Positions 34,186 through 41,649 of a DNA stretch of 64,000 nucleotides are shown piece after piece. Where the stretch lies: NCBI GenBank assembly GCA_910587705.1, contig CAJUMX010000015.1:17601-81600 (forward strand), read 5' to 3'. Every line of letters starts with the position of its first letter. Position 1 is the first letter of the stretch. The notes beneath the pieces are model-generated. The model saw only the letters and a program-made list of their open reading frames with translations, had not been told where the DNA came from and did not search any database. A program made the translations under genes and the position numbers. This stretch comes from an uncultured Oscillibacter sp. (lineage in GTDB: Bacteria > Bacillota > Clostridia > Oscillospirales > Oscillospiraceae).

Positions 34186-34983
34186 ATGGACCAGAGCCGA
34201 ATTGGAACCTTTATTATGGAGCGCCGGAGGGAGAAGGGGCTGACCCAGGCCCAGCTGGCGGAAAAGCTGAACATCACCGACCGGGCCGTGTCGAAATGGG
34301 AGACGGGCAAGAGCCTGCCGGACTCCTCCATTATGCTGGAGCTGTGCGGGATTTTGGAGATCACGGTGGACCAGCTTCTCCACGGCGGGCGGGAGGCCGA
34401 AGCGGCCAGCCCGGAGGCGGCCCCACCCCGGAAACGGGGGGAAGGGCGGTTCCCCCGCCGGGGAGAGCGGCGCTGGTGGCTGGCCGTCCTGTTGACCGGG
34501 GGGATTTTGACGGGGATTCTGACCTGCTTGATCTGCGACACGGCGCTTTCCGGCAGCCTGAGCTGGTCGCGGATCGTAGCCATTTCTGCGGGATATGGGT
34601 GGGCGGTTCTCCTTCCCCTCATCGTCCTGAACGGGGGAGGAATAGCGGGAAGCCTCCTATCCATCAGCGTATTCACGGTTCCCTATCTATATGGACTGAG
34701 CCGTCTACTGAATGTGAACACGGTGTTTTCCGTGGGGACGGTGATGACGGTGCTCTCCCTTTTGTTTTTGTGGGCGATTTACACCGTGTTCAAACGAAGG
34801 GGCCGGAACGCCGTTTCCTTGGGGTTTGTGTGTTTGCTGCTGGCAGGACTGACGGCCGCCATCAACGGGACGCTGTACCTTCTGGGGACCACGCCTCCGC
34901 CGGACGCCTGGAACGGGATGAGCGTCCTTCTCCTGCTGCTGGCGGCGGCGGTGTGCTTTACCTGGCGGCGGGGCGGAGAATGA
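34186..34983 (+). CDS. XRE regulator with C-terminal membrane helices
   Basis: A 265-residue protein. Residues 5-63 are an XRE helix-turn-helix (KGLTQAQLAEKLNITDRAVSKWETG). From residue 95 on there are about five or six hydrophobic helices. Such membrane-bound XRE proteins are common in Clostridia and probably sense envelope state; the ligand is unknown. It has AAAGGGGAGGGG upstream and a promoter-like TATAGT at about 34155, and reads away from spoIIE. Confidence 0.88.
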   Translation: MDQSRIGTFIMERRREKGLTQAQLAEKLNITDRAVSKWETGKSLPDSSIMLELCGILEITVDQLLHGGREAEAASPEAAPPRKRGEGRFPRRGERRWWLAVLLTGGILTGILTCLICDTALSGSLSWSRIVAISAGYGWAVLLPLIVLNGGGIAGSLLSISVFTVPYLYGLSRLLNVNTVFSVGTVMTVLSLLFLWAIYTVFKRRGRNAVSLGFVCLLLAGLTAAINGTLYLLGTTPPPDAWNGMSVLLLLLAAAVCFTWRRGGE

Positions 34984-34984
34984 A

Positions 34985-35028
34985 AAAAGCGGGAGGCTTC
35001 CTCTAAGTAAAGAAGCTTCCCGTTTTTC
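34985..35028 (+). terminator. Terminator between convergent genes
   Basis: CGGGAGGCTTC pairs with GAAGCTTCCCG (one G-U), followed by TTTTT. A-rich sequence on the other side lets it work for the leftward PTS-like gene too. Confidence 0.8.
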
Positions 35029-35047
35029 GTTTGCCGTTCCGCCAGAT

Positions 35048-36157
35048 TCAGCCCGCCAGGGTCAGGTCTCCGGGCTTCACCCAGCCCGCCCTTTTGCAGA
35101 GCTCGTTGATCAAGGGGCAGAGCACGGCGGGGAGGACGAAGGAAATCAGAATCAGCCCCGCCCAGTCCATGGCCCCGGGGACGATGGCCGCCGCCCCGTT
35201 GGCGAGAGCCTGCTCGCTGGGGGCAAGCCACCCGGTCCAAACCCCCAGCTGGCCGCAGAGGCCACAGGTGCCCATGCCGGAATTGATGGCCGCGCCATTC
35301 ATCTCCAGGCGGAAGAGGCACGTGGCCAGGGGCCCGGTGATGGCGGAGGTCACCGTGGGGGCAATCCAAATTTTGGGGTTTCGCACGATGTTGGGCATTT
35401 GCAGCATGGAGGTGCCCAGGCCCTGGCTCACCAGTCCCCCCCAGCCGTTTTCCTGGAAGCTCATGACGGCGAAGCCCACCATCTGGGCGCAGCACCCCGC
35501 CACGGCGGCCCCTCCCGCCAGGCCCGTCAGCCCCAGGACGGAGCAGATGGCGGCGGAGGAGATGGGCAGGGTCAGCGCCACACCCACCAGCACGGAAACC
35601 AGGATGCCCATGAGGAAGGGCTGAAGCTCCGTGGCCCGCATGATGAGCCGGCCGAAGGCGCTGGCAATCCCGGCGATAGGGGGGGCGATGACCCAGGCCG
35701 CCCCGATGCCCACCAGGGTGGTGACAATGGGGGTCACCAGAATGTCCACTTTCGTCTCCTTGCTGACGGCCTTGCCGCACTCGGCGGCCAGGATGGCCAC
35801 CAGGAGCACCGCCAGAGGCCCTCCGGCCTTGCCCAGGGCGTTGCAGGCGTAGCCTACTGTCGCCAGGGAGAAGAGGACCATAGGCGGGGCCTGGAGCGCG
35901 TAGCCAATGGCCACGGCCATGGCCGCGCCGCTCATGAAGGAGGCCATGCCCCCGATGGTATAACCAACCTTGTTAATGGTGATGATTTCGGCTGTCAGAA
36001 AGCCGATGTGGAACTGGGAGCCCACGGTGTTAAGGATGGTGCCGATGAGCAGGGAGCAGAAGAGGCCCTGGGCCATCGCCCCCAGAGCGTCGATGCCGTA
36101 ACGGCGGGCAGAGAGGACGATGTTCTTGCGTTTGAGAAACGCCTTGACGTTTTCCAT
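35048..36157 (-). CDS. PfoR-like PTS EIIC-family membrane protein
   Basis: A 369-residue protein with about nine or ten hydrophobic helices, Gly/Ala-rich, matching PTS_EIIC_2/PfoR proteins (NKVGYTIGGMASFMSGAAMA, PISSAAICSVLGLTGLAGG, NSGMGTCGLCGQLGVWTGW). The family is EIIC-like but usually has no EIIA or EIIB partner, and none is nearby, so sugar transport is unproven. ATG 36157 is used, with AGGTG upstream. A perfect 18-bp inverted repeat lies 57 bp upstream of the start. Confidence 0.85.
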   Translation of the reverse strand: MENVKAFLKRKNIVLSARRYGIDALGAMAQGLFCSLLIGTILNTVGSQFHIGFLTAEIITINKVGYTIGGMASFMSGAAMAVAIGYALQAPPMVLFSLATVGYACNALGKAGGPLAVLLVAILAAECGKAVSKETKVDILVTPIVTTLVGIGAAWVIAPPIAGIASAFGRLIMRATELQPFLMGILVSVLVGVALTLPISSAAICSVLGLTGLAGGAAVAGCCAQMVGFAVMSFQENGWGGLVSQGLGTSMLQMPNIVRNPKIWIAPTVTSAITGPLATCLFRLEMNGAAINSGMGTCGLCGQLGVWTGWLAPSEQALANGAAAIVPGAMDWAGLILISFVLPAVLCPLINELCKRAGWVKPGDLTLAG

Positions 36158-36213
36158 GGGAAGCACCTGTTTCTTTCGTAAATTCGTTTTTGGGATAAAT
36201 CGAGGGATGGAAA

Positions 36214-36251
36214 ATAAGCCTTACAGGTGTCAAGACACCTGTAAGGCTTAT
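36214..36251 (-). promoter_or_regulatory. Perfect 38-nt palindrome upstream of the PTS-like gene
   Basis: ATAAGCCTTACAGGTGTC, then AA, then its exact complement. Eighteen paired bases with a 2-nt spacer cannot form a normal RNA loop well and fit a dimeric repressor site or an overlapping pair of sites. There is no T-run. Confidence 0.65.
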
Positions 36252-36343
36252 CATATGCGCCCGGAGCCCCTTTGTCAAGAGGGAGGTCGTCAAGTTTGGG
36301 CTTCCCGGAGGCGGGATTCCTTGTAAATTTTTGCCGAAGGCTG

Positions 36344-36352
36344 TGGTACAAT
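36344..36352 (+). promoter_or_regulatory. Extended -10 promoter of the toxin message
   Basis: TGG-TACAAT with only a weak -35 (TTGTAA at 36321, 20-bp spacing). Transcription would start near 36359, just before the imperfect repeat GTCGGCCCTCCGCAGTG. Confidence 0.6.
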
Positions 36353-36394
36353 GGGGTTGCTGTCGGCCCTCCGCAGTGAGAGGAGGTGAGCCGG

Positions 36395-36481
36395 TTGGAA
36401 TCCTTGCTGGGTTTGGTCACTTCTGTTGTGGCAGACGTCATCGCTTATTTCGTCCGCAAATGGCTGGACAGAAAGGAATGA
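36395..36481 (+). CDS. Fst-like type I toxin peptide (28 residues, TTG start)
   Basis: TTG 36395 follows AGGAGGTGAG by 4 bp (the AGGAGG core by 8 bp). The peptide has a hydrophobic helix (LLGLVTSVVADVIAYF) followed by VRKWLDRKE. The F..KWL(D)R ending is the signature of the Fst/Ldr superfamily of plasmid-par membrane toxins. The message has an upstream promoter, a strong terminator at 36499-36532 and a converging antisense promoter, the layout of par of plasmid pAD1. Fst peptides insert in the membrane and disturb division. The call rests on sequence pattern and layout. Confidence 0.72.
   Translation: MESLLGLVTSVVADVIAYFVRKWLDRKE
36407..36418 (+). repeat. Direct repeat copy in the toxin message (DRb-like)
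   Basis: CTGGGTTTGGTC, identical to 36556-36567 on the far side of the terminator. The antisense RNA carries the complement of the second copy and can therefore pair with the toxin message here, over codons 5-8. Confidence 0.75.
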
Positions 36482-36489
36482 CAGCGGCA

Positions 36490-36579
36490 GCCTAAAATGG
36501 AACCCCCGGAAGTGCACTCTTCCGGGGGTTCCGCTTTGGTGAGCCTGGAGTCGTCCTGGGTTTGGTCGGTCTCCGTGGT
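36490..36579 (-). ncRNA. Predicted antisense RNA antitoxin (RNA II-like)
   Basis: An RNA of about 85-90 nt is predicted from the promoter at 36586-36614 to the shared terminator, which is followed on this strand by ATTTTAGG. Its 5' part contains the complement of CTGGGTTTGGTC and of an imperfect copy of the toxin-leader repeat (GTCGGTCTCCGTGGTG at 36565-36580 versus GTCGGCCCTCCGCAGTG at 36362-36378). It can pair with the toxin leader as well as across the terminator. Confidence 0.65.
36499..36532 (+). terminator. Bidirectional terminator shared by toxin and antisense RNAs
   Basis: GGAACCCCCGGAAG-TGCACT-CTTCCGGGGGTTCC, 14-bp perfect stem. The plus strand continues GCTTTGG and the minus strand ATTTTAGG. 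Confidence 0.85.
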
Positions 36580-36580
36580 G
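36556..36580 (+). repeat. Direct repeat copies downstream of the terminator (DRb- and DRa-like)
   Basis: CTGGGTTTGGTC (36556-36567) runs into GTCGGTCTCCGTGGTG (36565-36580). Both have partners in the toxin message at 36407-36418 and 36362-36378. Confidence 0.7.
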
Positions 36581-36585
36581 CTTTT

Positions 36586-36614
36586 ATGATAGCGCCTCGG
36601 AGAGGCAAAGTCAA
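36586..36614 (-). promoter_or_regulatory. Strong antisense promoter
   Basis: Read on the minus strand: TTGACT, exactly 17 bp, TATCAT. The start point falls near 36579, at the edge of the repeats. It is much closer to consensus than the toxin promoter, as expected for an excess antitoxin RNA. Confidence 0.8.
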
Positions 36615-36623
36615 GGCCGGATT

Positions 36624-37265
36624 TTACTCCGCCCGGCGGGGCCGGTTTTCCAGCAGGGCGTCGAAGGTTTTGGAGAGCCCCGGCCAGTCTACCTTCCGCC
36701 ACCAGCTTTCGAAATAGTCCGCCCGGCGGTTTTGGTAGTCCAGGTAATAGGCGTGCTCCCACACGTCGCACAGCAGCAGGGGGGCCAGAGGCAGAGGCGT
36801 GTCCTGATTGGGGGTCTTTACCACGGAGAGCCGCCCCTCGCTGTCGCTGACCAGCCAGGCCCAGCCGGAGCCAAACTGCCCCAGGGCGGCGTTCTTCATG
36901 GCGGCTTTCAGCCCGTCCAAATCCCCGAAATCCCGGCTCACGGCGTCCGCCAGAGGGCCGGAGGGAGCGGACACCGGGCCCGGGGCCAGGGTCTTGAAGT
37001 AGAGGTCGTGGTTGTACACGCCGCCGGCGTTGTTCCGCACCCCCTGGCGGATATCCTCCGGCAGGCGGGGCCACTCCTGGACCAGACGCTCCAGGGGCCA
37101 GTCCTGGACCTCCGGGTGCGTTTCCAGGAGCTTGTTCAGGTTGTCGATATAGGTTTGGAAGTGCTTGTCGTGGTGGAAATGCAGCGTCCGCTCCCCAATC
37201 TCCGGCAGCAAGGCGTCGTAGCTGTAGGGCAGGGGCGGGAGCGTGAAGGGATAATGTGCTTCCAT
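36624..37265 (-). CDS. sodA: Superoxide dismutase (Fe/Mn family)
   Basis: A 213-residue enzyme converting superoxide to oxygen and peroxide in the cytoplasm. Metal ligands are visible: His31 (HFHHDKHFQTY), His86 (VYNHDLYF), Asp167 and His171 (CDVWEHAYYLDY). The rest follows the Fe/Mn fold without a signal peptide. Metal choice cannot be set from sequence with certainty. AAAGGAG precedes the ATG. It is transcribed toward the toxin-antitoxin locus. Confidence 0.95.
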   Translation of the reverse strand: MEAHYPFTLPPLPYSYDALLPEIGERTLHFHHDKHFQTYIDNLNKLLETHPEVQDWPLERLVQEWPRLPEDIRQGVRNNAGGVYNHDLYFKTLAPGPVSAPSGPLADAVSRDFGDLDGLKAAMKNAALGQFGSGWAWLVSDSEGRLSVVKTPNQDTPLPLAPLLLCDVWEHAYYLDYQNRRADYFESWWRKVDWPGLSKTFDALLENRPRRAE

Positions 37266-37441
37266 AGGGTTCTCCTTTCATGGCGATTGCTTCCTATAGT
37301 ATATGTTGGGGGAAGGAATGACATACAGAGAGAAAATATTGAAAATTTTTTTGAAAAGTTTGTAACAAAAACCCTTTGCCAACCGTCTATAATAGGGAGG
37401 ACAGGAAATGACTTAAGATTACATCAGAAAGAAGCGAGCGA

Positions 37442-37618
37442 ATGAAACCGTTTATCTGGATGCTCTGCGGGATTTTTGTCTCCGGGCTGCTGCTGGGGAC
37501 CCTCAGCGCCTGCGGGGCGGAGCCCCTGGAGATTCCCGATCGCCCCCTGGAGGAGGGGAACATCTCCGACCTGGGCTGTCCCAGGCTGGAGGTGACGTAC
37601 CCGGAAGCTGTTGGATAA
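37442..37618 (+). CDS. Small lipoprotein of 58 residues
   Basis: MKPFIWMLCGIFVSGLLLG forms a lipoprotein signal ending in the lipobox LSAC, so the mature part of about 34 residues is lipid-anchored. The mature part is acidic and has no recognised domain. A TATAAT box lies at 37388 with a weak -35. It ends 28 bp before the next secreted protein, so the two probably form an operon. Confidence 0.6.
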   Translation: MKPFIWMLCGIFVSGLLLGTLSACGAEPLEIPDRPLEEGNISDLGCPRLEVTYPEAVG

Positions 37619-37645
37619 CCAATGCAATATGAGGAGGAAATTACG

Positions 37646-38641
37646 ATGAAAAAGCTACTGTCCGTACTGCTGACCCTGGCGGCTCTGTCCGCCGCGCTGT
37701 GCATCACCGCTGCGGCGGCGGAGACGGAGACCGCCCCCGGGGCGGAAGAGCCCGAGAAGCTCCCCCCCTTCGTCCAGGTCTGGGGCAAGGTCTCCCCCTG
37801 GGAGGGGAAGGGCATTTACCTCAAAAACGACGACAAGGACAGCCATTTGAGTGAAGTGGTCATCCACCCCGGCGACGCTCCGGCAGTGGACGGGACCACG
37901 GGCCTGCCCCTGGATTTGGAGAAGGTGAAGGAGGGGGACGCCCTCTATGTCTGGACAGGCCCCGCCATGGCCCTGAGTATGCCGCCCCAGATGTCTGCCC
38001 TGGTCATCGTGGGCAACGTTCCCGCTGACGCCGCCGCGCCGGAGTTCTGTGAGATCGCCCAGCACGTCTCAAAGTTCGCCCCCGAGGACAAGAAGAACCC
38101 CGTGTTTTCCCTCACCGGCGGTGAAACGCTGGAGGTGACGGACAAGACCGTCTACACCCCCTGGCTGACCCGCCAGATGGTGCGGATGGAGGACCTGAAC
38201 CCCGGCGACCGGGTGCTGGTCTGGAAGGACAAAAACGGCGTTGCGGAGAAGGTCCAGCTGCTCCCTGGCGTGTACCAGGGCTACGTGTCCACCTTCGCCA
38301 CCATGCACGATGTGCGTATCGCGGTCAACGGCGGCTTTGACGCGGAGCGGGACCAGGGGGTTCCCCAGTTCTCCGGCCAGCGGAAGGACGGAACCGTGAT
38401 GGCCCCCATCCGGGGCGTGGCCGAGGCCGCCGGGTATGAGGTCCGCTGGGACAAGACCCTGGGCGTGGTGGTGAGCCAGAACGGCGAGACGGTCTTTTCT
38501 GTCCAGCCCGGCGCCGAGACGGTCCAGACCCCCGAGGGGGAGGGCTACCTCTCCGCCGCCTGCCTCAAGGAGGGCGGCACCACCTACCTGCCTCTGGAGG
38601 ACCTGTGCCATTGGCTGAACCTGTATCTGTCCTGGGGATAA
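37646..38641 (+). CDS. Secreted protein with copper-amine-oxidase-like stalk domain
   Basis: A 331-residue exported protein. Signal peptide at residues 1-26 (cleavage near AAAAE). The middle has two beta-rich repeats, and the C-terminal 90 residues match the copper amine oxidase N-terminal-like stalk (VNGGFDAERDQG, VMAPIRGVAEAAGYEVRWD, TYLPLEDLCHWLN). These stalk domains are common in secreted Clostridia proteins and have no catalytic role. GAGGAGG lies upstream of the ATG. Confidence 0.85.
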   Translation: MKKLLSVLLTLAALSAALCITAAAAETETAPGAEEPEKLPPFVQVWGKVSPWEGKGIYLKNDDKDSHLSEVVIHPGDAPAVDGTTGLPLDLEKVKEGDALYVWTGPAMALSMPPQMSALVIVGNVPADAAAPEFCEIAQHVSKFAPEDKKNPVFSLTGGETLEVTDKTVYTPWLTRQMVRMEDLNPGDRVLVWKDKNGVAEKVQLLPGVYQGYVSTFATMHDVRIAVNGGFDAERDQGVPQFSGQRKDGTVMAPIRGVAEAAGYEVRWDKTLGVVVSQNGETVFSVQPGAETVQTPEGEGYLSAACLKEGGTTYLPLEDLCHWLNLYLSWG

Positions 38642-38668
38642 GGGCGTTTCTGAACTGAATGAAAAGGG

Positions 38669-38713
38669 AAACTGCGCCGGCAACAAATCTTTCTGTTGCC
38701 GGCGCAGTTTTTT
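38669..38713 (+). terminator. Bidirectional terminator
   Basis: AAACTGCGCCGGCAACA/TGTTGCCGGCGCAGTTT with 8-nt loop and a T-run, between convergent genes. Confidence 0.92.
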
Positions 38714-38766
38714 CGCAATATCCAAGCTTAGTAATGCGTTAAAGTTCGGTTTGCTTGCACTTTCTT

Positions 38767-40839
38767 TCAGGAGAAAGTAAGCTCAAACCGTGCGCCGGGG
38801 TCTCCGGCAAAGACGATCAGGCCGCCCTCGGACAGCTTGGCGGAATCATCGTCCCACAAAACGGAGGAGGCCACAATCCTGCCCTTGACGTCGTAGACCC
38901 AGAAGCCCGCGTTTTTGGGCATCTGGACGGTCATGGTCTTTCCGTCGGCATTCTCCCCAACCTTGTACCAGCGGGCGTAGCCGTCGGGCTGGATGGTGGA
39001 GGCAACTTTGCCCTCGCTTCCGGTGGAGAGGGTGGGGGCGGCGTTCATGTCCATGTAGATGCCGCCGTTGGACTGGTGGAACCAGAGGACCCCCTTTTCG
39101 TCCCGGCGGATTTCCAGGTCGCTGCCGTCCCGCCCGGCGGTGCCGGGGGCCTGGATGACGTAGCGGAGGTGGGTTTCATCCTCAATGCGCAGAGCGCCGA
39201 CGTAGCCCGGGGCGCTTTGAACGGCGCCGGGCTCCACCTGGAGCAGGGCCCCCAGAGAGGCGTAGATTTGAGAGCTGTAGCGCTCGTTCATGGGCAGGAC
39301 GGCCCCGCCCATGATGGAGTTCCATTTCTCCTGGAGGGCCGGGTCCACGGGATTTTCCGGCAGCTTCATGGCGGCGTAGTTGGACGCGGGCAGGTAGCCC
39401 AGGCCGGAGAGGTCGCTGAGGGCCCACTGGTAGAGATAGGTCTGGCCGTTGTCCTCCTCCACCAGGCGAAGCGCGGAGGTCCCCTCCTCATCCCGGAAGG
39501 AGCCGTCGTCGTGGTAGTAGAAGGTCAGGCTCGGAACCTGGGGCATGGCGGGGTAGCTCATGACAAGGGTTCCGTCCTCCGACAGCTCCACCTTGTAAAT
39601 GGACAAGGAGCCGTAATAGCCCGCGCTGTCCAGCAGCTCCTTGGGCATGGCGGCCTTTTGGGCCTTGGGGAGACGGAGGCGGAGCTCCACCACCTCCTGG
39701 CCCGCTCCCGTCAAGATGGGAATGAGCATCTGGGAGGCGGCCATCTCGTTGTAGGTGGACACGCCGCCGGAGGTGAGGACTGCCGCTGCCAGCTTTTTCT
39801 CTGGCAGAACCACCAGCCCGGCGTGGTAGTACTGGGTATCGCCGCCCTTCACCAGGGCGGTGACATCGTTGAGGTCAAAGGGATACCACTCCACGTTGTC
39901 CCAGCCCAGGCCAAAGGCCAGAGCGTCGGGACCCTCCTCGGGCCAGAGGCCGTTGGCGTACTCCGGGGCGGCCATGTCATCCAGAGAGGACTTTTTCAGC
40001 AGTCCCTGCTTGGTGAGGGCCCCGCCGAAGGTGGCCAGGTCCTCCGCCGTGGCGTAGAGCCCGCCGGCGCCCACGACGCCCAGGCAGTCCTTGGGCAGGG
40101 GACGCTGGTCTCCGGGCTGGTAGATATCCGCCCGGCGGCTTTCAAAGTCGTCGCTGGGGAAGTAGGTCTCCTTCAGGCCAACCTTGTCAAAGATGTTGGT
40201 CTGAAGGTACTCGCGGAAGCTGGTGCCTGCCACGGCCTCCACCACCAGCTCCGCCAGGGTGAAGCCGTCGTTGCAGTAGACGCTGTACGCGCCGGGGTCC
40301 GCCTTGAGGCGCTGGGTGGAGAGGCGGTCCAGCAGCTCCGTGGTGGCGATGGGGCTGGGGTCGTCAAAGAGCATGCCGCTGCCGAAGGAGGAGCCCATCA
40401 GACCCGAGGAGTGGTTCAGCAGCATCCGCACGGTGATGTCCTTATAGCGGGGGTCCGCCATTTTAAAGGCGGGAAGGTATTTCACCACGGGCTGGTCCAG
40501 GTCCAGCTTCCCGCTTTCCGCCAGCTGCATGACGGCCACGGTGGTGTAGATTTTGCTGACGGAGCCGATGCCGTAGACGGGGCTTTCGCTGTCCAGCGGG
40601 ACGCTGCCGCCGCCCTTCGCGGCCTGATGGGAGCCGGAGGAGACGATCTTTCCGTCCTGCCAGATGGCCCAGCTGGCCTGGGTGGCCTGACCATAGGTCA
40701 TGGCGCTGCCGACGGTGGCCCGGGCGGCCTTGTCCAGGGCGGTCTCGCCGCGTTCCGCCGCCGAGACGGGGAGGACAAGGCTCAGGCTCAGGACCAGAGC
40801 CAGCAGCAGGGCGCTGAGGGTTTGGGTGTTGTGTTTCAT
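38767..40839 (-). CDS. Secreted beta-lactamase-like serine hydrolase (class C/PBP4* fold)
   Basis: A 690-residue protein. Signal peptide MKHNTQTLSALLLALVLS with cleavage near VSAAE. The hydrolase domain (about residues 30-400) has the nucleophile motif SVSK in GIGSVSKIY and the tyrosine motif YCN in YSVYCNDGF. The third motif is the atypical KGG in LVKGGDTQ. The C-terminal 280 residues are beta-rich and unassigned. Such proteins act on peptidoglycan peptides or esters. True beta-lactamase activity is not implied. ATG 40839 has AAAGGAAA upstream. Confidence 0.88.
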   Translation of the reverse strand: MKHNTQTLSALLLALVLSLSLVLPVSAAERGETALDKAARATVGSAMTYGQATQASWAIWQDGKIVSSGSHQAAKGGGSVPLDSESPVYGIGSVSKIYTTVAVMQLAESGKLDLDQPVVKYLPAFKMADPRYKDITVRMLLNHSSGLMGSSFGSGMLFDDPSPIATTELLDRLSTQRLKADPGAYSVYCNDGFTLAELVVEAVAGTSFREYLQTNIFDKVGLKETYFPSDDFESRRADIYQPGDQRPLPKDCLGVVGAGGLYATAEDLATFGGALTKQGLLKKSSLDDMAAPEYANGLWPEEGPDALAFGLGWDNVEWYPFDLNDVTALVKGGDTQYYHAGLVVLPEKKLAAAVLTSGGVSTYNEMAASQMLIPILTGAGQEVVELRLRLPKAQKAAMPKELLDSAGYYGSLSIYKVELSEDGTLVMSYPAMPQVPSLTFYYHDDGSFRDEEGTSALRLVEEDNGQTYLYQWALSDLSGLGYLPASNYAAMKLPENPVDPALQEKWNSIMGGAVLPMNERYSSQIYASLGALLQVEPGAVQSAPGYVGALRIEDETHLRYVIQAPGTAGRDGSDLEIRRDEKGVLWFHQSNGGIYMDMNAAPTLSTGSEGKVASTIQPDGYARWYKVGENADGKTMTVQMPKNAGFWVYDVKGRIVASSVLWDDDSAKLSEGGLIVFAGDPGARFELTFS

Positions 40840-41000
40840 GTTTGGTTTCCTTTCCCGCCCCGGCCTTTTGGCGGGGCGCACCTGAGGGTTACGCTCTTAA
40901 GAATACACCTTCCACCAGGGGGAATGTCAAGAGGATTGCGGGTGAAAAGCACAAATTTCGTTTCCGGATGCCTGCCGGGAACGAAAATTTGCAAAAAGGC

Positions 41001-41029
41001 TTGCGCTTTTTCATGAGCTGTGGTATATT
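41001..41029 (+). promoter_or_regulatory. Promoter of the rimP-nusA-infB operon
   Basis: TTGCGC, 17-bp spacer ending in TGG, TATATT. Confidence 0.75.
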
Positions 41030-41060
41030 GCATATGTTAGAGTAAGATGGAAGCTAAGGT

Positions 41061-41092
41061 AAGGAGTGGACCGGCGGTCCGCTCCTTCTTTT
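41061..41092 (+). terminator. Leader attenuator before rimP
   Basis: AAGGAGTGGACC-GGC-GGTCCGCTCCTT (one T-G pair) followed by CTTTT, about 25 nt into the message. NusA is encoded in this operon and could act on such a hairpin in an autoregulatory loop; this is inference. Confidence 0.75.
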
Positions 41093-41136
41093 GGCAATTT
41101 TCCCTTCCTTAAAATGCTTTGGAGGACCGCCGATTT

Positions 41137-41598
41137 ATGAAGAAGATCACCGAACTTACCGCGGAGCTGGCCGCGCCCGCCGTCGCGGAGGCAGGCTGCA
41201 CCCTCTGGGATGTGGAATATGTCAAGGAGGGCGGGACCTGGTACCTCCGGGTCCTTCTGGACAAGGAGGGCGGCGTGGACATTCTGGACTGCGAGGCCGT
41301 GTCCCGGAAGCTCTCGGACCTTTTGGACGAGGCGGACCCCATCGAGGGGAGCTATACCCTGGAGGTGGGCTCTGCCGGGGCGGAGCGGGCCTTGAAGCGG
41401 CCCGGGGACTTCGCCCAATTTTTGGGCAGTCCCGTGCTGGTGAAGCTCTACCGCGCCATGGACGGGCAGAAGGAGATTCCAGGCGTTCTCACGGCGTATG
41501 ACCCGGAGAGCGGGGCCGTTACCGTGGAGGCGGGAGGCGAGTCCCGGAGCTTTGAGAAGAAGGACGTGGCCCTGGTCCGCCTGCGGGTGGAATTTTAA
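41137..41598 (+). CDS. rimP: Ribosome maturation factor RimP
   Basis: A 153-residue protein required for 30S assembly. The N-terminal domain includes LWDVEYVKEGGTWYLRV and DCEAVSRKLSDLLDEAD; then comes the family motif YTLEVGSAGAERALKRPGDF, and an SH3-like C-terminal domain (GVLTAYDPESGAVTVEAGG). ATG 41137 is used, with GGAGG 11 bp upstream. First gene of the operon. Confidence 0.95.
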   Translation: MKKITELTAELAAPAVAEAGCTLWDVEYVKEGGTWYLRVLLDKEGGVDILDCEAVSRKLSDLLDEADPIEGSYTLEVGSAGAERALKRPGDFAQFLGSPVLVKLYRAMDGQKEIPGVLTAYDPESGAVTVEAGGESRSFEKKDVALVRLRVEF

Positions 41599-41649
41599 GC
41601 GGCTGTTAGTACGAGAAACGTATTTCTATAATAAGGAGAATCGGCAAAG

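Noticed and set aside
38755..41016. A 753-codon plus-strand open frame
   Set aside because: It is the complement of the serine hydrolase gene, which has a signal peptide and catalytic motifs. The plus-strand product has no recognisable domain.
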